Of a stretch of DNA of 41,406 bases, positions 24,758-32,764 are shown piece by piece (positions within the stretch are counted from its first letter, which is position 1; each line of letters starts with the position of its first letter). The position numbers were made by a program, and so were the translations under genes. This stretch comes from CAYRYU01 sp964428355 (GTDB taxonomy: Bacteria > Muiribacteriota > Ozemobacteria > Ozemobacterales > Ozemobacteraceae): positions 1 through 41,406 of the forward strand of contig CAYRYU010000061.1 in assembly GCA_964428355.1 (NCBI GenBank), in the 5' to 3' direction. The notes beneath the pieces were generated by a model that was not told the origin of the DNA, did no database searches, and worked only from the letters and a program-made list of their open reading frames with translations.

Positions 24758-25791
24758 TTCCCACCTTCCGGGGGGATGGAAATCGGGTCTTCCGAGAAGG
24801 GGTTTGGAGGATTGGTGGAAACGGCAGGTTCAACCTCGGGTTCGGAGGCGATGGTAATCGCCTGGGCGGGGCTTGCCGGCTGCGTAATGGACCCCGCTTC
24901 CGAAGCCTGGACCGGTGCGATGGATTCGGAGGCGACGGAAACCGCTTCCACGGGCAGCACGGGAGAGGAAGCTACGGTTTCGGAAGGGATCGTCACCCTT
25001 CCGCTAAGGAGCTTGACCGTCATTCCGGAGTGCATGGGCTGGGAAATCTCCTTTCCCTTGATTGTGGCCTTTCCTTTTATCAGAGTAACACAAATTCCGG
25101 AGAAACGGGACCCGGAAATTCTTGCACAAGCGCCTTCGAGAAGGATTTTGTCGGTTCCGGACCGGATTTCCAGGTTCCCTCCGGGGGGAAGGGCGATTTC
25201 GCCGTCTCCCGATTCCCAATTCAGGATCGTGGGTGAAATGGAAAACAGGCCTTTTCCCTGCCACTCTGCGAACCGAACGTCTCCCGGGGAGTCTGAAAAC
25301 CCTATCGGCCCCTGGAACTGGGCGATGACCCCCGCAAGGATCTCTCTGTTCTTCCCGTCGAGGAAGGGTACTCCGCCCAGTTCCGCCCCGGAGCCAAGGC
25401 TGGAGATGGAGACAAGTTCCCCGTGATGGGGGGCGGGGGGAGTTGGCCGCCCCGGAGAGAGCAGGCTGAGGCATACCACTGCGACAAGGGCAAGGCCGAA
25501 ACCCAGGGCGAGTTTCCATGCCATGCGGGTGCCCGATTTCGGGGGTTGGTCCGCGGGGAAAGGCTTCAGATTCTCGAGTTGGATCCGTCGGAGGACCTTC
25601 TCGCCAAGGCGGATGCCTCCGACCGTGGCCTGGAAGACCTCCCGGACCTGCTTTTCCGATTCATGGATCTCGTGTTGGGCCATCCTGCACGATGGGCACC
25701 CGGAAAGATGCTGCCGGAAATCGGCGGCCTCCTTTGGAGAGAGGTCGCCATCAAGAAAACGGTTCAGCAGTTCTTCCCGATCACATGGCAT
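24754..25791 (-). CDS. Transmembrane anti-sigma factor with zinc-finger and FecR-like domains
   Basis: A 345-residue single-pass membrane protein. The cytoplasmic N-terminus holds a ZAS zinc-binding anti-sigma domain: Cys3, and HLSGCPSC (H28-C32-C35). A membrane helix lies at about 89-110. The outer part contains a FecR-like beta domain (GKATIKG, SGMTVKLLSGRVT) and ends in a Ser/Ala/Pro/Glu-rich, repetitive tail with repeats of ASEP/ASES type. It should hold the neighbouring ECF sigma factor inactive and sense an envelope signal. Its ATG overlaps the last codons of the sigma gene by 11 nt, the usual sigma/anti-sigma coupling. The following pseudopilin gene overlaps its stop. Confidence 0.88.
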   Translation of the reverse strand: MPCDREELLNRFLDGDLSPKEAADFRQHLSGCPSCRMAQHEIHESEKQVREVFQATVGGIRLGEKVLRRIQLENLKPFPADQPPKSGTRMAWKLALGFGLALVAVVCLSLLSPGRPTPPAPHHGELVSISSLGSGAELGGVPFLDGKNREILAGVIAQFQGPIGFSDSPGDVRFAEWQGKGLFSISPTILNWESGDGEIALPPGGNLEIRSGTDKILLEGACARISGSRFSGICVTLIKGKATIKGKEISQPMHSGMTVKLLSGRVTIPSETVASSPVLPVEAVSVASESIAPVQASEAGSITQPASPAQAITIASEPEVEPAVSTNPPNPFSEDPISIPPEGGK

Positions 25792-26353
25792 CGGCGGTCT
25801 TCCTTTTCTCCCGCATGGCTTTGCGGGCCTTGAAAATCCGGTTCTTTACCGTCTGGACAGGAACCTCGAGAATATCCGCGATCTCCTCGTAGGAGAGCTC
25901 CTGGAGAACCCTCAACAAGAGAGGCACCCGCAGGTCTTCGGGAAGCTGGAGCATGTCGAGGAACGTCCGGCGGAATTCTTCCTGTGACTGGACCTGCTTT
26001 TCGGGATCTTTCCCGGGGAAATCGGAGGATTTTCTGAGCAGGACATCGTTGAGCAGCGTATCCGAAACGGTGACGGGCTGGTTTTTCCGGTAGCGGTCCA
26101 CGACGAGATTTTTCGCGATCTTCAGGAGCCAGGCGGAGAAGCGCCTCGTCCGGTCGAAGGAGCCGAGGTGGCAGAACGCTTTCAGGAAGGCGTCCTGAGC
26201 GATGTCTTCCACCTCCTGCAGGCTTCGGACCTGCGGAAGGAGGAAACTGAACATGAGCCGCTCGTATTTCTCGACAAGAATTCCGAACAAGTGGGTTTCC
26301 CCCCCCAGAATCCGGGTGACGACTTCCCCGTCGTATCTTGGATCTTCCGTCAT
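25781..26353 (-). CDS. ECF-type RNA polymerase sigma factor
   Basis: A 190-residue RpoE-like sigma factor. Region 2 contains DIAQDAFLKAFCHLGSF and RRFSAWLLKIAKNLVVDRYR; region 4 contains LPEDLRVPLLLRVLQELSY and a helix-turn-helix (EEIADILEVPVQTVKNRIF). It directs polymerase to its own promoters when released by the membrane anti-sigma factor encoded next, whose start overlaps its end. It lies inside a pseudopilin cluster, 64 bp after the GspK-like gene, so it probably controls this cluster. A possible own-type promoter (GAAAAC, 16 nt, GGTA) sits directly before its ATG, which has only a weak ribosome site. Confidence 0.93.
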   Translation of the reverse strand: MTEDPRYDGEVVTRILGGETHLFGILVEKYERLMFSFLLPQVRSLQEVEDIAQDAFLKAFCHLGSFDRTRRFSAWLLKIAKNLVVDRYRKNQPVTVSDTLLNDVLLRKSSDFPGKDPEKQVQSQEEFRRTFLDMLQLPEDLRVPLLLRVLQELSYEEIADILEVPVQTVKNRIFKARKAMREKRKTADAM

Positions 26354-26360
26354 CTTACTC

Positions 26361-26386
26361 TACCGGGGAAAAGGCAAAAAGTTTTC
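26361..26386 (-). promoter_or_regulatory. Candidate ECF-type promoter before the sigma gene
   Basis: On the minus strand GAAAAC, a 16-nt spacer and GGTA resemble ECF promoters of the GAAAC-N16-CGT(A/C) kind. The second element is 7 nt from the ATG, so an autoregulated, almost leaderless transcript is possible. This rests on resemblance only. Confidence 0.3.
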
Positions 26387-26417
26387 GGAGAAGTGTAAAT
26401 TTTCGGGAGAGAGGGGA

Positions 26418-28760
26418 TCACTCTTCAATGACGATCTCGGTATCACGGGGACCCATCGCGATTCCATAGAAATCCCTGTTGGTGAAGTCTCGGCTCCCGG
26501 TCACCTCGCCCTGCCCGGGCTGGTCGCCGGATTCGAATCCCCATTCGATGATTCCGCCCTTTTCGACGAGAGTGTCGATCTTGTCGGCGGCCACTCCCCC
26601 GATGATATGGGTGGGGCGGTCGACGATGACCTCGCCGTCCTTGGTGGATGCGAAACAGACGAGGAAACCGTGAAACTGGGGATAGGCACTTCCGGAGGGG
26701 GCGGTTGAAAGCTTGATCTCGATCTTCTTGTTGGAAACCAGCGTCAGATAACCGAAGCAGTCAGGATTGGTGAGGGGGGAAGTCTTGTTGAGGACATAGG
26801 AGTTGTAGACCGGAGCCGAAATCGTGATCCGTCCATCGCAAAGGATGATGCCGCCCTTGACGATCTCGAGGGGCATGTCGATCTCCAGGTCGCTTTCGAA
26901 GGAAATGACCTGATCGAGTTCGACGAGGTTGTTTCCCTTCCTTTTTCCCTTTACGAACTCGTCGATGAAGAACTGGCACTGGCTGAGTTTCATGACCCCG
27001 CCGTTCGCTTCCTCCTTGGGGATCCTGTAGCTGACGCGCTTTTTCAGGTAATCCGAACGGGGATACAGCGCCGAGATCTGGCCTGTGTAATGAAGCTCGG
27101 GATCGTCGTTGAACTGGTAATCGGGAACGCAGACATTGTCGGGTTTGTCCCCGATGTAGTTGTTCTGGAAGACCGCGGCGGACCAGGGCACGCTGGGGTC
27201 GGTCGGCTGGGAGATGTTCTTGAGGCCGATCATGTATGGCTCGTAGTCCCTGAATTCGGGGGAAAGCTGACAGAGAGGGGGAGAATGGTTGGGATCACCC
27301 TTGCTGAACAGGTTGTGGGTCAAGCCCTGGGTGTTTTGATCGTCGAAAAGGTCATAAAGTTTGTTGAACAGGGGACCATATTCCGTGTCATACTTTCCCT
27401 GGATCTTGTTCGCCGCCCAAATCTGGAATTCATCGGTCCAGAAGTCGTTCAAGGCCTTTTGGTCATACATTTCGCGCAGGGGATAGAGTTTTTGTGGGAG
27501 CCCCAGGTAGATGGCGAAGGTTCTGACGTAGCGGCGCTTCACCGCGCCGAACACCAGGGTCGGGGTGCAGAGAGTGGGGGTTCCGAAGAGGTGAAGGGCG
27601 CTGCCCATAGATACCGACTCGCCTGAAAAAGAGCCTTCGTAGGAATCCACGGCTCCCTGGAAAAGGGGAAGACCGGTCCCGGGTGGGAACTTCAGGTTTT
27701 TCAAGCCGGTGTAATGCCCGTAATCGACGAAAACGAAAAGGACCTTCTGTCCGTTGGCAGCGCCCAGTTTGTTGTCGAGCCACTGGTTCCATTCGATGGG
27801 GTTCTGCCACCCCTGCGAGTTTGAATCGAAATAGAAGTGGAAGAACTCCCCGTATTCCTTCGATCCACCACCGGGATTGGCCCCTTTTGCGCCCGCGCAG
27901 ACGTTCAGGATCAGGTACTTCCCCGTTTTGTTCCGGCCCGCGGAGTTGCCTTCCTCACCAAGGTAGATCCAGCCGTTCTGGAGGTAGGAGGACGCGTCCC
28001 GGACGATGTTCCCCGGGCGGGTGAGGGTGAAATCCAGGCCGGTCTGGCCGGGGCGGTCGTCCTTGATCCGCTTGTTGAAAAGGATCAGGGGCGGGTTCGA
28101 ATCGGAGACCTTTCCGTCCTCGTCGATGTTGGCGATCCTGTTCACGGTGGAAGGGTTGAGCTTTGCGCCCTTGAGTGCGAAAAGGGTGAACTTGTGGAAC
28201 GGCGGGGCAAGAAGACGCGGGATGAAGAACTCCTTCACGATCTTGCACTTCTTGGCGTAGGAATAACCCTTTTTGAAGGTGCAGGTGACGACGAACTCGA
28301 AACGGCCCGACCGCTCGAACGGCGAGGCTTCGAGATTCGGCATGAAGGGCGGGAAATTGGGGGGATCGAGGCTTACCGTGTATTCGACCTCGACCTTGAG
28401 ATCGCCCCATTTCTTCTGGAAACTGTCGATGATGGCCTTGACAACGTCGAGGTTGACGATGGTGGAGGTGTAGTTCTTCTCGGTGATCACCCCGGTCGTG
28501 TTGTTGAAAACCGCGTCGATGATCTTTTTCCCGAAATCCTGGTCGCGGTCCTTGATGTCGCGTTCCAACTTCTTGACCGCGACCCGGCCGATCGCGGAGG
28601 CAAGTTGGTACAACCGCTCGTTGATCGATGCCCGGCTCGTGAGCGAGCTTTCATGCCGGACCCGGTTCACCAGCGCGGCGAAGATCAAGGTCACGAAAAA
28701 CAGGCAGCCGACGACGACGACCAGAACCATTCCTTTGGGAATGGGGAAACCCCGCTTCAC
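26418..28760 (-). CDS. Large GspK/PilX-like pilus tip protein
   Basis: A 780-residue protein with a prepilin-like start: basic leader, G|MVLVVVVGCLFFVTLIFAAL, no Glu at +5, as is typical of GspK/PilX. The helix region (RHESSLTSRASINERLYQLA) also fits. GspK proteins are usually about 300 residues, so this one has about 450 extra residues. They are rich in Gly, Asn, Pro and aromatics, with several cysteines, and could form an exposed adhesin- or cargo-binding head. The C-terminal third has repeated beta-strand-like segments (LEIDMPLEIVKGGIILCDGRI) reminiscent of parallel beta-helix proteins. It overlaps the upstream TPR gene (ATGA) and lies 64 bp before the sigma gene. GspK identity rests on the N-terminus and neighbours. 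Confidence 0.78.
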   Translation of the reverse strand: MKRGFPIPKGMVLVVVVGCLFFVTLIFAALVNRVRHESSLTSRASINERLYQLASAIGRVAVKKLERDIKDRDQDFGKKIIDAVFNNTTGVITEKNYTSTIVNLDVVKAIIDSFQKKWGDLKVEVEYTVSLDPPNFPPFMPNLEASPFERSGRFEFVVTCTFKKGYSYAKKCKIVKEFFIPRLLAPPFHKFTLFALKGAKLNPSTVNRIANIDEDGKVSDSNPPLILFNKRIKDDRPGQTGLDFTLTRPGNIVRDASSYLQNGWIYLGEEGNSAGRNKTGKYLILNVCAGAKGANPGGGSKEYGEFFHFYFDSNSQGWQNPIEWNQWLDNKLGAANGQKVLFVFVDYGHYTGLKNLKFPPGTGLPLFQGAVDSYEGSFSGESVSMGSALHLFGTPTLCTPTLVFGAVKRRYVRTFAIYLGLPQKLYPLREMYDQKALNDFWTDEFQIWAANKIQGKYDTEYGPLFNKLYDLFDDQNTQGLTHNLFSKGDPNHSPPLCQLSPEFRDYEPYMIGLKNISQPTDPSVPWSAAVFQNNYIGDKPDNVCVPDYQFNDDPELHYTGQISALYPRSDYLKKRVSYRIPKEEANGGVMKLSQCQFFIDEFVKGKRKGNNLVELDQVISFESDLEIDMPLEIVKGGIILCDGRITISAPVYNSYVLNKTSPLTNPDCFGYLTLVSNKKIEIKLSTAPSGSAYPQFHGFLVCFASTKDGEVIVDRPTHIIGGVAADKIDTLVEKGGIIEWGFESGDQPGQGEVTGSRDFTNRDFYGIAMGPRDTEIVIEE

Positions 28761-29593
28761 GACCTGTTCTTCCTCAGTTGCTGGATCAGCCGCAACACGC
28801 GGGTGTTGTTCGGGTCGAGATCGTTGGCGCGTTGCAGGTTTTCACGGGCCTTTTCGTAATCCCCCAGGGTCAGGTGGCAGAGCCCGAGATGGAACTGGAC
28901 GGTGGGATTGAATGGATAGTCTTTCGCGGCCTGGGTAAGGAAGTCGCGGGCGGCGACGCAGTCGCCCTCCTGTCCGTAGATCGCGCCCAGAACCACTTTC
29001 GCGGTTTTGGCATCCTCTGAGTCGGCGAAATCGTTGACCAGTGCAAGGAGCCTCTTTTTCGCCTCCTCGCGCTTCCCCAGAAGCACCATTACCTGTGCGA
29101 GTTCCAGCATCGCGTTGGTGTCGCCGGGGTCGATCTCGAGAGTGCGGGAATAATAGTTGAGGGCGCTCTCGAAATCGCCCTTGAGCCGGTAAGCGTCGGC
29201 CAGGTCGTTGTGCGCGTTGGAGTCGAGGGAATCGAGTTCGGTGGCCCTGCTGTATTCCCGGATCGCGTCCTCCAGCTTCCCCTGGTCGAAGTATGCGTCC
29301 GCGAGCCAGTTGTACAAAAGCGCCGTGGTTGGGGAAAGGCGGATCGCTTCCTTCAGGTTGAAGATCGATTCGGTCACGAGCCCCTTTTTCCCGAAGACGA
29401 TCCCGAGGCCCGCAAAGGCCGGCGCGAACTGGGGATCATGCTCGAGTGCCTTGGAATAATAGAAGATTGCCTTGTCGAGAAGGCCCTTCTCGAAGTAGGC
29501 CATCCCGATCGCCGAGAGCGCGCTTGCCGAACTCCTGCCTTCCTTGAGGCACTTCTGTGCCTTTTTTATTATCTCGTCAGGATTCAGAATCAT
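28757..29593 (-). CDS. TPR-repeat protein of the pseudopilin cluster
   Basis: A 278-residue protein built almost wholly of about seven tetratricopeptide repeats, with regular signatures such as GMAYFEKGLLDKAIFYYSKALEHDP, GLGIVFGKKG, DAYFDQGKLEDAIREYSRA and HLGLCHLTLGDYEKARENLQRA (given here only in part). There is no signal peptide, so it is probably cytoplasmic. Such repeats mediate protein contacts, as in pilotin- or PilF-like assembly factors, but those are lipoproteins and this is not. It is the first gene of the minus-strand cluster, overlaps the GspK-like gene, and has a -10 box 6 nt before its ATG. Confidence 0.85.
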   Translation of the reverse strand: MILNPDEIIKKAQKCLKEGRSSASALSAIGMAYFEKGLLDKAIFYYSKALEHDPQFAPAFAGLGIVFGKKGLVTESIFNLKEAIRLSPTTALLYNWLADAYFDQGKLEDAIREYSRATELDSLDSNAHNDLADAYRLKGDFESALNYYSRTLEIDPGDTNAMLELAQVMVLLGKREEAKKRLLALVNDFADSEDAKTAKVVLGAIYGQEGDCVAARDFLTQAAKDYPFNPTVQFHLGLCHLTLGDYEKARENLQRANDLDPNNTRVLRLIQQLRKNRS

Positions 29594-29599
29594 GCCCCA

Positions 29600-29627
29600 A
29601 TTATATCACAGAGAAGACCAGGGGCAA
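29600..29627 (-). promoter_or_regulatory. Leaderless-type promoter of the pseudopilin cluster
   Basis: On the minus strand TTGCCC, 16 nt and a perfect TATAAT, which ends 6 nt before the ATG at 29593. Transcription would start at or next to the A of the start codon. It lies in the 40 bp after the deacetylase gene. Confidence 0.6.
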
Positions 29628-29633
29628 GAGGGG

Positions 29634-30647
29634 TCAGCGATGGAGGAAACCGTACAGTTTCGCGAGGAGGGAATGCGAGCGGAGCCAGATCCCAAGGGCG
29701 AACCTTGCCAGACCGGCTTTCTTGACCGGGAAACGACGGATGTCGAATTCATCACAGCCCGGACACACGGGGCCGGTCCCGGTCCCCAGGGCTCCCGTGA
29801 AACCGGCTTCCTTCGCGAGGCTGCGGACTTCCGGGGTCGAGGCCCCCCAGGGCCAGCACAGGATTTTTTCTGAGTTTCCAGCCCCGAGGTTGGCCAGGGA
29901 ATCTCTGAAATCTTCCAATACCCGCTTCCGGAAATCTTCCAATCTTTCGATCTCGAAGGCGCTTGCGGGCAAATCGGGTTTGTCGCCTGCGGAACCTCGT
30001 GAATGCCATCTCTCGAGCCCGATTTTGACCGCTTCGGGTTTGGGGCGCCAGGCCAGGTTCACCAGCCCAGCTCCACGGACGAAAACGGGCCATTCACCAG
30101 TCTCGAGCGCTCGCCTGTACGCCGAGACTATTCCCCAATGCGAATCGGTCGTGGGGAAAACCCCCGTTATCGTCCCACCCCTGAAAACCTGCTCGTGCCT
30201 GTGCCCGTGCGAATGGAACTCGAAGACACCCCTTGCCGCTGCAGCCTTCATTTCCTCGCCGGAAAGGAAATCCCCGAAGTCTCCGCGTCGGGCCGCGAGA
30301 TGCGCCTCGTTGAAAGGCCTCGGGACCTCGGAAGGAGGTTGATCCGGGGGGCGAACGCAAGACGTGATTACGAAAATCGCGGCCCTCAACCCGAATTTCT
30401 CTAGGACCGGCCCCGCCTCGACAAGATTGTCGCGAAAACCGTCATCGAACGTTATTGCGACCGAACGTCGGGGAAGAAGCGCTTCTCCGCGGACATGGCG
30501 CATCAGTTCCCCCATCGAGACCGTCCGATATCCGTGCCGGTGGAGAAACTCCATCTGGGCCTGGAAATCCTGGAGGGGGATTCCAAGATGCATCGGGTCG
30601 GGAGAACCGATACGATGGTAATAAAGAACTGGAATCGAAACTGTCAC
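29634..30647 (-). CDS. Polysaccharide deacetylase (carbohydrate esterase family 4)
   Basis: A 337-residue NodB-type deacetylase that removes N-acetyl groups from surface glycan or sugar precursors. The metal triad is visible: TFDDG (D68-D69) and HSHGH (H145, H149). CWPWG stands at the usual PYG-like position near residue 270. There is no signal peptide, so it acts in the cytoplasm or is exported otherwise. Insertions before the His motif (FNEAHLAARRGDFGDFLSG) make it longer than minimal members. GTG is the start and overlaps the TGA of the glycosyltransferase gene (GTGA). The coupling suggests the pair makes one glycan. Confidence 0.88.
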   Translation of the reverse strand: MTVSIPVLYYHRIGSPDPMHLGIPLQDFQAQMEFLHRHGYRTVSMGELMRHVRGEALLPRRSVAITFDDGFRDNLVEAGPVLEKFGLRAAIFVITSCVRPPDQPPSEVPRPFNEAHLAARRGDFGDFLSGEEMKAAAARGVFEFHSHGHRHEQVFRGGTITGVFPTTDSHWGIVSAYRRALETGEWPVFVRGAGLVNLAWRPKPEAVKIGLERWHSRGSAGDKPDLPASAFEIERLEDFRKRVLEDFRDSLANLGAGNSEKILCWPWGASTPEVRSLAKEAGFTGALGTGTGPVCPGCDEFDIRRFPVKKAGLARFALGIWLRSHSLLAKLYGFLHR

Positions 30648-31732
30648 GCGAATTTTCCCAGATAATGCGAATAGGCCGAAAGGGTGGCATCGATCATTTT
30701 TCCGATCGAGAAATGCTCCAAAGCCAGATTCCGCAAGCGGGTGCCCTCTATGGGCAGGGTCGGCTCGGAAGCCCGAAGGACCGCTTCGGAAAGAGCCTGG
30801 GAATCGCCCGGTGGGAAAAGACGCATCGGCACAAGTTTGGAAACTTCGCGGTTTGCGGGGATGTCAGATGCGATTACGGGAACGCCCATCAAAAGGGATT
30901 CCCTGACCGTTCCGGAAAACCCTTCTTCGAAGGAGGCGTTGAACGAGAACCGGGCCCGGGCGAACAACGCGGCGGGGTCCTCGCGGAAACCGAGGAGGTG
31001 GATTCGGGATCGTGCTTGCGAGCTCGAAACCCTCTGGGCAAGTCTTCCCTGATCGGTGCCCTTCCCGGCGATGACCAGTTGAAGATCGGGCATCGAAGGG
31101 CAGGCTTTCTCGAACGCATCGACGACAACGTGGTGCCCCTTGTTCTGGTGGTAGTTCGCTATCAGGAGGCAGAAGGGAAGCTGGTCGGGAAAAGGCAGAG
31201 GTTTTTCCAGCGAGAAAGACTGACCGGGGTCGAACGTTTCCGAATCGGTGGCCGAATGGACGACGGAAATCCTGTCACGGGGAACTCCGATTTCTTCCAG
31301 GCGGAGGGCAACGGCACTGCTGACGGCGATGAACCCCCGGACTGCGCGGGACCGGTATTTCACCTTGCTGAGAGGGTTGAAATCCGGCCGGAAAAGGACC
31401 CGTCGGGTAACCACGAGGCCCCGGAAACGTTCGAAAAGGGAAACGAGCAGCCATTGCGTGTGCGCCCAGGCCCGGTGCACATTCACGATGTCGGGCCGGA
31501 ACTCCCGGAAATGTCTCCGGAGGTGGAGGAGGGATAGAGGGGAAATCTCCTTTCCGAAATCATGGGGAACCGTTCTGATTCCGGCTTTCTCGGCCTTTCG
31601 GGAAAGATCGCTTCCCTCCTGGCAGATGAGCAGGACTTCGTGCCCTCTCTGGATGAGGCCGCGACAAAGCAGGAAAGCCTGGTGCTGTCCGCCGCTCCAG
31701 GCCGATCCCTCGAGAGCTTGAATGATTCTCAT
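30644..31732 (-). CDS. Family 4 (GT-B) glycosyltransferase
   Basis: A 362-residue cytoplasmic glycosyltransferase. The N-terminal Rossmann half starts MRIIQALEGSAWSGGQHQ, and the C-terminal half has AGKGTDQGRLAQ, then HLLGFREDPAALFARAR and the nucleotide-sugar motif FEEGFSGTVRESLLMGVPVIA (shown in part), with the retained Glu residues. It probably adds a sugar to a lipid-linked or surface glycan. It is coupled to the deacetylase through a GTGA overlap. A promoter with its -10 box 6 nt before the ATG lies at 31739-31767. No ribosome site is clear, which fits a leaderless mRNA. Confidence 0.9.
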   Translation of the reverse strand: MRIIQALEGSAWSGGQHQAFLLCRGLIQRGHEVLLICQEGSDLSRKAEKAGIRTVPHDFGKEISPLSLLHLRRHFREFRPDIVNVHRAWAHTQWLLVSLFERFRGLVVTRRVLFRPDFNPLSKVKYRSRAVRGFIAVSSAVALRLEEIGVPRDRISVVHSATDSETFDPGQSFSLEKPLPFPDQLPFCLLIANYHQNKGHHVVVDAFEKACPSMPDLQLVIAGKGTDQGRLAQRVSSSQARSRIHLLGFREDPAALFARARFSFNASFEEGFSGTVRESLLMGVPVIASDIPANREVSKLVPMRLFPPGDSQALSEAVLRASEPTLPIEGTRLRNLALEHFSIGKMIDATLSAYSHYLGKFA

Positions 31733-31738
31733 GTCCCC

Positions 31739-31767
31739 AAATTACATTTTGCCCCGTTTTACGTCAA
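31739..31767 (-). promoter_or_regulatory. Leaderless-type promoter of the glycosyltransferase/deacetylase pair
   Basis: On the minus strand TTGACG, 17 nt, TAATTT, with the -10 box ending 6 nt before the ATG. It faces the lipoprotein promoter 128 bp away. Confidence 0.6.
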
Positions 31768-31894
31768 GCGGTGACGCCAATCCTTCCGCAAGGGATCGGC
31801 CACCGGGACACCAGGCCCCGGAGTCACGGCGCGGGAAACTGGGTGCCCGATGACGTAAAGATTCATCAAGAGTGTGATTTCGAGGGATGGTTCG

Positions 31895-31923
31895 TTGACC
31901 GGGGGGGCACGAAATGCTAATAT
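31895..31923 (+). promoter_or_regulatory. Sigma-70-type promoter of the lipoprotein gene
   Basis: TTGACC, 17 nt, TAATAT. The transcript would begin near 31930, giving a leader of about 77 nt. The spacer holds a run of seven G residues. Confidence 0.65.
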
Positions 31924-32006
31924 CCTTCACGCTTTGCCCGGACCGGAAATTTTTGTCGGGGTTGCCGCCCTTCCGGCCCATACACCGGCTGCAAAAGAGG
32001 TTGGTC

Positions 32007-32708
32007 ATGATGAATGAAAAGGGAAGACTGTCGGCGTGGACAGGATCGATAGGCGCTTGGGGCGCCCTTTTGCTCGTGGGAATGTTTCTCCTCGGGTGCG
32101 GTTCCGGTGGAGGCGGGGGAGCGGGCGCGGATGCCGCCATCGAACCTGTCATGGTTCCGGTCAAGTTCATGGAGGAGGGGAAGACCGGCTCGACCAAGGC
32201 CATATTCGCCTCCATCTCGGGATCCGGGGTTTCCAGCGGATGGTTGGAGAATGTTTCGGGGAAGATCGTCGACTCAGACCTCTCCCTGAACAATCTGAAC
32301 GGAAAGTACGAAAGATTCAACGTTCCCGAAGGGGGTTTCATCGACGGGCAGTATATACTGAAATACACCGTTGGCGGGGAAACCAAGGAATACAAGCCTT
32401 CTCCCCTGACCTGGACCTCCATCCCGGAGTTCCAGACCCGGCCGAACCTTTCGTGGGATGCCCAGACGCATTACCTCACCGTCACGGCCCAGGCGCTTTC
32501 GGGAAGCAGAGTGCGATATTTCCTCCGATTGTACAACGATGATTCCCGTTACCTCATCCGGGAAACCACCCCGACCGAGGGCCTCCAGATCAGGGAATAC
32601 GTTTCGAGCGGGGGCAACTACCGGATCATGGTCATTGCCGACGTCTACAACGGGTCGGGCCTCTCCTCGAAAGCGGTTTTCTGGTCCCAGGCGATGGCCC
32701 TCGACTGA
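32007..32708 (+). CDS. Lipoprotein of unknown function
   Basis: A 233-residue protein with a lipoprotein signal peptide: a charged start, hydrophobic LLLVGMFLLG and Cys at the lipobox (FLLGC), followed by a Gly/Ser-rich tether. The mature part is about 190 residues with beta-strand patterns (YILKYTVGGETKEYK, YRIMVIADVYNGSG), like Ig-like or FN3-like envelope domains. No catalytic motif is seen. I placed the start at the ATG at 32007 because AGAGG lies 6 nt upstream; the open frame upstream lacks a signal. It is a single-gene unit with its own promoter and ends 56 bp before a convergent FecR-like gene. Sorting signal and target membrane cannot be settled here. Confidence 0.85.
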   Translation: MMNEKGRLSAWTGSIGAWGALLLVGMFLLGCGSGGGGGAGADAAIEPVMVPVKFMEEGKTGSTKAIFASISGSGVSSGWLENVSGKIVDSDLSLNNLNGKYERFNVPEGGFIDGQYILKYTVGGETKEYKPSPLTWTSIPEFQTRPNLSWDAQTHYLTVTAQALSGSRVRYFLRLYNDDSRYLIRETTPTEGLQIREYVSSGGNYRIMVIADVYNGSGLSSKAVFWSQAMALD

Positions 32709-32764
32709 GACAGAGGGCTTTGGAAGGTTGCCTCCCCTGTGGCCTCTCTCCCGTCTCCCCGAGT

